From Butyrivibrio sp. (GTDB lineage Bacteria > Bacillota_A > Clostridia > Lachnospirales > Lachnospiraceae): a stretch of 7,462 nt of DNA. The position numbers and the translations under genes are program-made. Each line of letters opens with the position of its first letter. Positions within the stretch are counted from its first letter, which is position 1. The DNA is taken from NCBI GenBank assembly GCA_017996845.1, contig JAGOGF010000121.1:1-7462 (forward strand), given 5' to 3'. The notes below the pieces were generated by a model. It ran no database searches. It had not been told where the DNA came from and saw only the letters and a list, made by a program, of their open reading frames with translations. Below, in pieces: positions 1-5,584 of the stretch.

Positions 1-1803
1 TCCTTTCGGATTGCCGCTGATGCAGCTGACCGGACAGTTCCGTGCACATTTGGTACAGCCGATGCAGCTGGTCGTGATCTCATACGTGATCAGTTCTTTA
101 CAGACACCGGAAGGACATCTGTGATCCCTTACATGTGCAAGGTACTCATCTCCAAAATATTTCATCGTGCTCAGCACCGGATTGGGCGCCGTCTGTCCAA
201 GGCCGCAGAGAGAGGTATCTTTTATAACCTGCGCCAGTTCTTTTAACGTGACCAGATCTTCCTCTTTGCCTTCTCCTTTTGTGATCCGCGTCAGGATCTC
301 GAGCAGTCTTTTATTTCCGATTCTGCAGGGCGTACACTTTCCGCAGGATTCATCCACTGTGAATTCCAGATAGAACTTTGCAATATCTACCATGCAGTTT
401 TCTTCATCCATGACGATCATTCCACCAGAACCCATCATGGAACCGATCGCGGTTAATGATTCATAATCAATCGGAAGATCCAGATCAGCCGCCGGGATGC
501 AGCCGCCGGAAGGTCCGCCTGTCTGAACTGCTTTGAATTTGCCGCCGTTCTTGATCCCGCCGCCAATGTCGTATATAATCTCCCGCAGGGTCGTTCCCAT
601 CGGAACTTCTACCAGTCCCACATTATTGATCTTTCCGGCAAGTGCGAATACTTTGGTTCCTTTTGATCCGGCCGTTCCAATTGCACTGTACCATGCAGCA
701 CCTCGCAGAATAATTGCAGGAATATTTGCCAGCGTTTCCACATTATTTACAACCGTTGGTTTCCCCCAGAGTCCGCTTTGCGCAGGAAATGGCGGTTTAT
801 TGGTCGGTTCACCTCTTTTGCCTTCCACGGAGTGGATCAGCGCTGTCTCTTCCCCGCATACAAAAGCGCCTGCTCCATATTTGAGTTCTATATCAAATGT
901 AAAATCAGTACCAAGAATATGTGATCCCAGAAGGCCCAGCTCCTTTGCCTGTCCGATTGCTACCTGAATCCGGTTTACTGCCAGCGGATATTCTGCACGA
1001 ATATAGATAACTCCTTTTGACGCACCAATGGAATATCCTGCAATCGCCATTGCTTCCAATACACTGTTGGGATCTCCTTCGAGAATGGATCGGTCCATAA
1101 ATGCTCCCGGATCTCCCTCGTCTGCGTTGCATATGATATATTTCTGATCCGACTCATATCCCTTTGCAAAAGCCCATTTTTTACCGGTCGGAAATCCGCC
1201 GCCGCCTCTGCCGCGCAGACCAGACTCTGCTATGATATGGATCACTTCATCCGGTGTATATTCGGTAATGCACTTTGCCAGCGCCTGATAGCCTTCATTT
1301 GCAATTGATTCACTGATTTTCTCCGGATTGATCAGCCCGCAGTTTCGAAGTGCGATCCGCATCTGTTTTTTGTAAAAAGACATCTCATCCTGACTGGATA
1401 CTTTTTGCTTGATTGTGGGTTCTTCATATAACAGATGCTCTACTTTACGATTTCCAATGATATCCTCCGAAACAATCTCTGCTGCATCAGACGGTGTTAC
1501 CCCGATATAGAAGGTATTATTCGGATATATTTTCACAATAGGGCCTTTTTCGCAAAAGCCAAAACAGCCTGCCATGGTGACCTCGACGATGTCCGCAAGT
1601 CCCGCCTTTTGAACTTCTTCCCTGAGTTTTTCAATGATCTGCATGCTGTCAGAAGATTTACATCCCGTTCCGCCGCATACGGATATCACTTTTTTTTGAC
1701 AGGAATCTTTTGTTTCAAATGCTTCTCCCATACGTACTTTGAAGCATACCGCATATTCTTTTGCCAGATTCTTTAACTCTTCATAGGAACTTATCCGATT
1801 CAC
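1..1803 (-). CDS. nuoF: NuoF-like NADH-binding flavoprotein (HydB/HndC type), C-terminus cut by window edge
   Basis: The reading frame opens at a GTG at 1803 and stays open for 601 codons to base 1. The start is set by a perfect AGGAGG (complement of 1811-1816) seven bases upstream. Domains seen in order: a thioredoxin-like [2Fe-2S] domain with C43-x4-C48 and C80-x3-C84; the NADH/FMN core with a glycine-rich GLRGRGGGGFP at 195-205 and NADEGDPGAFMDR at 226-238; a [4Fe-4S] site with C487, C490, C493 and distant C533; a CPSGVC segment (563-568); and a ferredoxin-like C580-x2-C583-x2-C586-x3-C590-P. The family normally ends with a second CxxCxxC cluster, so roughly 20-30 residues are probably missing beyond base 1. 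The three-part build is that of HydB/HndC, the flavin subunit of NAD(P)-linked, often bifurcating, [FeFe]-hydrogenases, rather than of complex I NuoF, which lacks the N- and C-terminal extensions. It is cytoplasmic and passes electrons between NAD(H) and Fe-S partners. Formate dehydrogenase is an alternative partner, because the next gene is outside the window. Confidence 0.93.
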   Translation of the reverse strand, partial: MNRISSYEELKNLAKEYAVCFKVRMGEAFETKDSCQKKVISVCGGTGCKSSDSMQIIEKLREEVQKAGLADIVEVTMAGCFGFCEKGPIVKIYPNNTFYIGVTPSDAAEIVSEDIIGNRKVEHLLYEEPTIKQKVSSQDEMSFYKKQMRIALRNCGLINPEKISESIANEGYQALAKCITEYTPDEVIHIIAESGLRGRGGGGFPTGKKWAFAKGYESDQKYIICNADEGDPGAFMDRSILEGDPNSVLEAMAIAGYSIGASKGVIYIRAEYPLAVNRIQVAIGQAKELGLLGSHILGTDFTFDIELKYGAGAFVCGEETALIHSVEGKRGEPTNKPPFPAQSGLWGKPTVVNNVETLANIPAIILRGAAWYSAIGTAGSKGTKVFALAGKINNVGLVEVPMGTTLREIIYDIGGGIKNGGKFKAVQTGGPSGGCIPAADLDLPIDYESLTAIGSMMGSGGMIVMDEENCMVDIAKFYLEFTVDESCGKCTPCRIGNKRLLEILTRITKGEGKEEDLVTLKELAQVIKDTSLCGLGQTAPNPVLSTMKYFGDEYLAHVRDHRCPSGVCKELITYEITTSCIGCTKCARNCPVSCISGNPKG

Positions 1804-1810
1804 CTGTGAT

Positions 1811-1816
1811 CCTCCT
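1811..1816 (-). promoter_or_regulatory. Ribosome binding site of nuoF
   Basis: The complement reads AGGAGG, a perfect Shine-Dalgarno match seven bases before a GTG codon. It fixes the non-ATG start of nuoF and overlaps the nuoE stop codon, which favours coupled translation. Confidence 0.85.
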
Positions 1817-2294
1817 ATTCGCTATATTCTTCAATAATTTTACTTACCATGTGTTTTTCGAAATGTCCGTAAACACGCTCATTTACCGTTACCACCGGTG
1901 CAAGACCGCAAGCCCCGACACACCGAAGCATCTGCAGCGTAAAGCGTTCATCCTCAGTCGTTTCTCCGACCTTGATATGGAGTTTCCGTTCAAATTCCTC
2001 CAATATTTCTCCTGATCCTCTGACAAAGCATGCTGTTCCCATACAGACATTGATCACAGTTCTCCCTGTTGGCTTTTCCGTGAAATAGGAATAAAACGTT
2101 ACAACACCGTTTACCTCCGATAGGGGCTGCTGCAATCTGACTGCAACATGCTTTTGTACTTCTTCCGGCAGATATCCGAAAATTTCCTGCGCTTTGTGCA
2201 GCACCGCTATTAGTGAACTTGATTTGTCCTCCAGACTATCAATGAAGGCATCCAGTTCATCAAACAACCGCTCCTTTTGCAAATTCTGACACAT
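1815..2294 (-). CDS. nuoE: NuoE-like [2Fe-2S] subunit (HydC/HndA type)
   Basis: This is a 159-residue thioredoxin-like ferredoxin subunit that pairs with the NuoF-like protein and relays electrons through one [2Fe-2S] cluster. The ligands are visible as C84-x4-C89 and C125-x3-C129 (numbered from the chosen ATG), the second pair lying in a RCVGACGLAP segment. The N-terminal helical part has the typical GYLPEEVQ and EVNGVVTFYSYF motifs. Length fits the 155-165 residues usual for the family. I chose the ATG at 2294 because GGGAGG (complement of 2302-2307) lies seven bases before it. A longer version starting from TTG at 2309 would bury that site in the coding region. The TAG stop (1817-1815) overlaps the ribosome binding site of nuoF, and only 11 bases separate the genes, so they are co-transcribed and probably translationally coupled. 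An isolated NuoE/NuoF pair without other complex I subunits points to a hydrogenase or formate dehydrogenase, not to respiratory complex I; that is inference from context. Confidence 0.93.
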   Translation of the reverse strand: MCQNLQKERLFDELDAFIDSLEDKSSSLIAVLHKAQEIFGYLPEEVQKHVAVRLQQPLSEVNGVVTFYSYFTEKPTGRTVINVCMGTACFVRGSGEILEEFERKLHIKVGETTEDERFTLQMLRCVGACGLAPVVTVNERVYGHFEKHMVSKIIEEYSE

Positions 2295-2403
2295 TTCCTT
2301 ACCTCCCAACTTTTTTGCCCTTTCCCTAAATTCCCTTCCTTATATTATTTCCTCTGACTGAAAAACTGCTTTCGTCAGTCCGTCCCAATTGATAGATATT
2401 TAT

Positions 2404-2433
2404 ATTTTAACATTCAGCATATAACTTTGTGAA
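2404..2433 (-). promoter_or_regulatory. Candidate sigma-A promoter for nuoE-nuoF
   Basis: On the minus strand TTCACA (2433-2428, 5 of 6 matches to TTGACA) is followed after 18 bases by TAAAAT (2409-2404, 5 of 6 matches to TATAAT). Transcription would begin near 2397 and give a leader of about 100 bases. It is the best match upstream of nuoE, but no start site is demonstrated. Confidence 0.5.
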
Positions 2434-2450
2434 TACGATAATTTGTATTC
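2431..2450. promoter_or_regulatory. Inverted repeat, candidate operator over the nuoE -35 box
   Basis: GAATAC (2431-2436) and GTATTC (2445-2450) form perfect 6-base arms around an 8-base AT-rich centre. The left arm overlaps the -35 box of the candidate nuoE promoter, a position suited to a repressor or redox regulator. I cannot match it to a known regulator's consensus. Confidence 0.35.
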
Positions 2451-2561
2451 GTAATAATAAATTAATCATTTATATCCCTACACTCATTTTTATTTCATTC
2501 ATGGCTTTCCTATAATAGATTACAATAGCTTGCTCTGCTTTATTCTTTATATTTTTTGCAT

Positions 2562-2567
2562 TATAAT
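2562..2567 (+). promoter_or_regulatory. Candidate -10 box for the Nudix gene
   Basis: This is a perfect TATAAT about 70 bases before the chosen start. A second perfect TATAAT lies at 2511-2516. Neither has a good -35 box at 16-18 bases (at best 3 of 6 matches), so which one is used, or whether both are, cannot be settled by eye. Confidence 0.35.
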
Positions 2568-2635
2568 TTGAACAGCTAACCGACGGTAATCACGATATGA
2601 AAAATTATCTATTCAACACAATCATGGAGCAGAAT

Positions 2636-3079
2636 ATGATTTATGAAAAAGCTTGCGGCGCAGTCGTCTATACGATTCTGAATGGCCGGATACACTATGT
2701 GATCATACAGCAGAAGGAAGGTTTTCATGGTTTCCCGAAAGGACATGTGGAAAAAAATGAGACCGAAGAAGAAACTGCCCTACGTGAAATATATGAAGAG
2801 GTAGGACTAAAGTCAGTTTTGATAAAAGGCTTCAAAGTTATTGATGAATACCCTCTTTTGCATAAGCAGAATGTAATAAAACAGGTCGTCTACTTTCTGG
2901 CTGAATATAACAGTCAGAATATTATCATTCAGGAAGAAGAACTGCTCGGCGCTATGCTTCTGTCCTACCCGGAAGCAATGAAAGTGTTGGATTATGAAAG
3001 TTCCAGAAAAGTTCTGGCACAGGCAAATCATTTTCTCTGCTTACAAAGTAAGCAGTCCTTCACTTGCCAATCATTCTAA
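2636..3079 (+). CDS. Nudix hydrolase, probable diadenosine tetraphosphate (Ap4A) hydrolase
   Basis: This is a 147-residue single-domain Nudix protein. The complete Nudix box G-x5-E-x7-REUxEExGU occupies residues 36-58, with the metal-binding REIYEE at 50-55. The preceding FPKGHVE (33-39) is the signature seen in asymmetric Ap4A hydrolases such as human NUDT2, as is the N-terminal YEKACGAVVY. Such enzymes split dinucleoside polyphosphates that build up under stress, giving ATP and AMP from Ap4A. Substrate choice in Nudix enzymes is hard to predict, so a nucleotide or RNA-cap substrate remains possible. I chose the ATG at 2636 because GGAG (2626-2629) lies six bases upstream and the protein then begins as family members do. 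The ATG at 2597 has no such site. The last 12 or so residues look like a non-conserved tail, and their DNA forms a strong hairpin (3037-3055). The gene stands alone, 160 bases before the haem membrane protein gene, with no T-tailed terminator in between. Confidence 0.88.
   Translation: MIYEKACGAVVYTILNGRIHYVIIQQKEGFHGFPKGHVEKNETEEETALREIYEEVGLKSVLIKGFKVIDEYPLLHKQNVIKQVVYFLAEYNSQNIIIQEEELLGAMLLSYPEAMKVLDYESSRKVLAQANHFLCLQSKQSFTCQSF
3003..3055 (+). repeat. Two perfect hairpins in the 3' end of the Nudix gene
   Basis: CCAGAA (3003-3008) pairs with TTCTGG (3012-3017) across a 3-base loop. CTGCTTAC (3037-3044) pairs with GTAAGCAG (3048-3055) across the loop AAA. Both lie within the coding region, and neither is followed by a T-run, so they are not classical terminators. 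They could protect or attenuate the mRNA; this is inference. Confidence 0.55.
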
Positions 3080-3152
3080 TAGCATATTCCAATGTTTCAT
3101 ATATATGCCAGAACATCTGCTGAGAGTCGCCGAAAAAAATTCTGTGGATATC

Positions 3153-3180
3153 TTGTAAAAAATACGCTACACTTTATGGT
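3153..3180 (+). promoter_or_regulatory. Weak candidate promoter for the haem membrane protein gene
   Basis: TTGTAA (3153-3158) and TATGGT (3175-3180), each 4 of 6 matches, are separated by 16 bases. This is the best pairing I found between the Nudix gene and the next start. Read-through from the Nudix gene is equally possible. Confidence 0.25.
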
Positions 3181-3239
3181 ATATACAAATTTCCCAATAT
3201 ATCTGCGCAGCACTTATGACAGTGCGGAAAAGAGGAAGT

Positions 3240-3989
3240 ATGATTTACGAAATAGGCGGACTGTTTGGCTGGCTGATTACAATTTCCTTTGCCGGAACGA
3301 TTCTGAATTACATTCTGAAACGGATCAATAAGCGTTGGGGCCGGAAAATAAATGCAAATCCGTCTGCTGCCCGTCTGATGAAAATCCTGATGACAGTCTT
3401 TGTCCGCCAGCATAAGTACTGGGGCTTTGCCGCAGTTATTGCACTGATTTTACATTTTCTGATACAGTTCAGCCGTTTCGGAATCAATTTGACCGGCGCG
3501 CTGGCGGCTGTCCTGATGTTATGCCAGCTGTTTCTGGGGTTTTTCCTGACTGCTGCAAGAAAAGGAAAGAAAAAGATCCGGGTCAGTATCGTGATCCATC
3601 GTATGATCGCCATTCTTCTGATCCTCGGAATCGCACTGCATTTACTGCTTCCGTATTCACTTAATAATGTAATGAAAAATAATACAACACCCGCAGCAGC
3701 TTCTCAAACGGCTGCTCCATCAGCTATTTCTGCACAGTCCGCTGCCAGTGCATCTGCTCTGCAAGCCTTTACACCAACGGAACTGGCAAAATATGATGGC
3801 AAAAATGGTGCAAAAGCATATGTTGCATGCAATGGAACTGTCTATGACGTGACAGATCTGCCACAGTGGAATAAAGGCAGTCACGAAGGGCATGTTGCAG
3901 GAACCGATCTTACAGATGTAATCAGTCAGTCCCCGCATGGTGAATCAATCCTTAAGAACCTTCCCGTAGTGGGAACGCTGCAGAATTAA
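3240..3989 (+). CDS. Membrane protein with bis-haem helix pair and C-terminal cytochrome b5-like domain
   Basis: This 249-residue protein has four predicted membrane helices at about 7-27, 59-78, 84-105 and 116-138. A low-complexity Ala/Ser/Thr/Gln linker follows (about 150-176), then a small cytochrome b5-like haem domain (177-249). Helix 2 carries H58 and H72 and helix 4 carries H120 and H134. Two helices each with histidines 14 apart is the pattern by which ferric-reductase/NOX-type proteins hold two stacked b haems. The C-terminal domain has the FTxxELAKYDGKNG...AYVACNGTVYDVT...GSHEGHVAGTDLT...SPHG pattern of short bacterial b5-like proteins, with H215 and H233 as the likely ligands. Basic loops (about 28-50 and 107-114) should face the cytoplasm, placing the b5 domain outside. 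Together this suggests transmembrane electron transfer to an external acceptor, which is unproven. No flavin or NAD(P)H domain is present, so a partner is needed. Start: the ATG at 3240 has AGAGGA (3231-3236) close upstream, while the ATG at 3216 (eight residues longer) has none. Confidence 0.82.
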   Translation: MIYEIGGLFGWLITISFAGTILNYILKRINKRWGRKINANPSAARLMKILMTVFVRQHKYWGFAAVIALILHFLIQFSRFGINLTGALAAVLMLCQLFLGFFLTAARKGKKKIRVSIVIHRMIAILLILGIALHLLLPYSLNNVMKNNTTPAAASQTAAPSAISAQSAASASALQAFTPTELAKYDGKNGAKAYVACNGTVYDVTDLPQWNKGSHEGHVAGTDLTDVISQSPHGESILKNLPVVGTLQN

Positions 3990-4040
3990 TCCAAATACAA
4001 ACATAAAAAATTATATACTTGTTTTTCTTATGATCTTCAT

Positions 4041-4086
4041 AAAAAAGAAACTCTGAAAAATTCTTTTTCCGGGGTTTCTTTTTTAT
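4041..4086 (+). terminator. Rho-independent terminator after the haem membrane protein gene
   Basis: An outer stem AAAAAAGAAAC (4041-4051) pairs with GTTTCTTTTTT (4074-4084). An inner stem GAAAAA/TTTTTC with loop TTC continues it, broken by a small internal loop. The right arm runs into a T-rich tail. It ends about 95 bases after the stop codon and isolates the downstream cyclase gene. Confidence 0.8.
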
Positions 4087-4124
4087 CTTTTTTCGGTTAG
4101 AATCATATCAGTATTTCAGCCTTT

Positions 4125-4130
4125 TATAAA
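4125..4130 (+). promoter_or_regulatory. Possible -10 box for the diguanylate cyclase gene
   Basis: TATAAA (5 of 6 matches) lies 27 bases before the start codon, just downstream of a terminator, so a promoter is expected here. No convincing -35 box is found at the usual distance. Confidence 0.3.
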
Positions 4131-4156
4131 TTTTCCGACGAGGATAATTTTCCTAT

Positions 4157-5470
4157 ATGAAAAATGTGACCAAAGAAATTCTTATACAGATCAGCTCACT
4201 GCTTGTAAACCCTGTTTTTCTGATACAGCAGCAGCATGCATACCCACTGAATCCTCCTGCAGAGATTCTCTTTATGGATACTGCGGCTTTTTTGGACTGT
4301 CTTTCAACTGATTTATCTGAACCGGAATGTTTTTCCAGCTATCACAAGATGATGTCTGCAGATAAGCAGACGGTAAATTTCTATTCCTTTTCCGGCCGCA
4401 GAATAGAATATGAAGACCAGCTATGTTGGCTGGTAGAAGTTCTGCAGCTCCATCCGCAGAACTTAGTCCCTGACATTTACCAGATTGCATCTGCCAGAAA
4501 GATCATGCTGGATATCTATTCCCAGATTGATCATCTTGATACAGATTCTGATATATACGAATTCATTCTGGATAACTGCCGTAAAGCAGTTGCACATTCT
4601 GATTTCTGTTCTCTGATTCTTGTAAATGGCCAGACCGCCAGAATTGTTGCACAGCGTGGGTTCAACCAGGATGTCTGTTATGTGGACATTGCACTTAATG
4701 ATACTTTTCTGGGGCAGGAAACAGATGGAAAATTTGATCATATTGCAATTATTAATGATCTGGACAAATTTAATGATCGTTATCATCTCGAATTTAAGCC
4801 TGGGAAAGACAATAAATATCTTGCTTCTACTATTTCAGCACCGATCTATATTGAACATTCTCTTTATGCAATTCTGAATTTTGATTCCACGCAGAAAAAC
4901 ACCTTCACAGAAGCTGACAAAGAGCTGTTGTATATTATCAAATCCAATATCGAAATTATTCTCACCAACCACCAGATGTACACCGAAATCCGCCGGCTCT
5001 CCCAAACCGATATCCTGACTGGTCTCTATAATCGGACTTATTTGCAGGAATATATCCGTTTGCATCGCGAGCAGGCTTTTTATATGGGTCTTTTTGATAT
5101 GAATGACATGAAGCATATAAATGACATTCATGGCCATCGCAGTGGTGATATGGCTTTGAAACATTTTGTTTCCTTTTTGCAGCGCAGCTTTCCCTTCCCC
5201 AGTGCACTGTTCCGAATTGGAGGGGACGAGTTTCTCTGTATCACATTTGATTTAGATAAAGCAAGGATCAATGATTGTGTGAAATCAATGCGTAGATTGT
5301 TTGAACAGAATCCAATACTTTTACAGGATGGTGCAGAAACCGTCTTAACTTTCAGTTGTGGTTTCAGTCTCCATGAACCGAATATGTCTTCGCACGAAGT
5401 AATGCACCGCGCTGACAAAGCAATGTATCAGGAAAAACGTGCATATAAGCTGTTGCATTTCACGAAATGA
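4157..5470 (+). CDS. GAF-GGDEF diguanylate cyclase
   Basis: This 437-residue protein has no signal peptide or membrane helix and should be cytoplasmic. Residues 1-110 are an N-terminal region I do not recognise, possibly a degenerate PAS-like sensor. Residues about 118-272 look like a GAF domain, and a helical connector (about 262-284) leads into the GGDEF domain (285-437). The domain has DILTGLYNR (285-293), the metal-binding aspartate D314 in an FDMNDMKHIND segment, GHRSGD (327-332), and an intact GGDEF at 355-359, so it should make cyclic di-GMP from two GTP. The product-inhibition RxxD motif expected a few residues before GGDEF is absent, so feedback control of that kind is unlikely. No EAL or HD-GYP domain is attached. 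A GAGG (4140-4143) lies 13 bases before the ATG, longer than usual, and an in-frame TAA at 4145-4147 rules out an earlier start. The gene is monocistronic, with a terminator on each side. The signal sensed and the effector are unknown. Confidence 0.9.
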   Translation: MKNVTKEILIQISSLLVNPVFLIQQQHAYPLNPPAEILFMDTAAFLDCLSTDLSEPECFSSYHKMMSADKQTVNFYSFSGRRIEYEDQLCWLVEVLQLHPQNLVPDIYQIASARKIMLDIYSQIDHLDTDSDIYEFILDNCRKAVAHSDFCSLILVNGQTARIVAQRGFNQDVCYVDIALNDTFLGQETDGKFDHIAIINDLDKFNDRYHLEFKPGKDNKYLASTISAPIYIEHSLYAILNFDSTQKNTFTEADKELLYIIKSNIEIILTNHQMYTEIRRLSQTDILTGLYNRTYLQEYIRLHREQAFYMGLFDMNDMKHINDIHGHRSGDMALKHFVSFLQRSFPFPSALFRIGGDEFLCITFDLDKARINDCVKSMRRLFEQNPILLQDGAETVLTFSCGFSLHEPNMSSHEVMHRADKAMYQEKRAYKLLHFTK

Positions 5471-5527
5471 TGGCTGCTTGATCCATGGCTGTCATACCCC
5501 GAAATGTTTATGGATCACAGAACATCA

Positions 5528-5562
5528 AACAGATGCGGGTGTCAGAGACACCCGCATCTGTT
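5528..5562. terminator. Bidirectional terminator between the cyclase gene and deoB
   Basis: AACAGATGCGGGTGTC (5528-5543) and its exact complement (5547-5562) form a perfect 16-bp stem with a 3-base loop. A T-rich stretch follows on the plus strand. On the minus strand the arm ends in TT and runs into a weaker T-containing tail. The hairpin lies 57 bases after the cyclase stop and 22 bases after the deoB stop, so one structure can end both convergent transcripts. Confidence 0.9.
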
Positions 5563-5584
5563 ATTTGCTTTTATTTGCTGTCTG

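Larger units (their letters stand above)
2295..2635. other. AT-rich divergent intergenic region between nuoE and the Nudix gene
   Basis: This 341-base stretch holds no convincing gene. It carries the leader and promoter of nuoE on the minus strand, the 2431-2450 inverted repeat, and two perfect TATAAT boxes on the plus strand at 2511-2516 and 2562-2567. It also has a small inverted repeat (GACTGA at 2356-2361, TCAGTC at 2375-2380) that would form a 6-bp stem with a 13-base loop in the nuoE leader. An in-frame ATG at 2597 could extend the Nudix protein by 13 residues but lacks a ribosome binding site. Confidence 0.7.

Noticed and set aside
533..967. Open frame of 144 codons on the plus strand
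   Set aside because: It is antisense to the NuoF-like gene, whose cofactor motifs run through the same bases.
1435..1776. Open frame of 113 codons on the plus strand
   Set aside because: It is a shadow of the N-terminal [2Fe-2S] domain of the NuoF-like gene on the other strand.
2295..2309. A five-residue longer NuoE starting at TTG (2309)
   Set aside because: The GGGAGG ribosome binding site would then lie inside the gene; it is correctly placed for the ATG at 2294.
2597..2635. N-terminal extension of the Nudix protein from ATG 2597
   Set aside because: No ribosome binding site precedes it, and the family's N-terminal motif begins right after the ATG at 2636.
2295..2635. Riboswitch or small RNA gene in the divergent intergenic region
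   Set aside because: Only short stems are visible and no known riboswitch core motif was recognised.
3092..3331. Open frame of 79 codons overlapping the start of the haem membrane protein gene
   Set aside because: It has no good ribosome binding site, overlaps the better-supported gene in another frame, and resembles no family I know.
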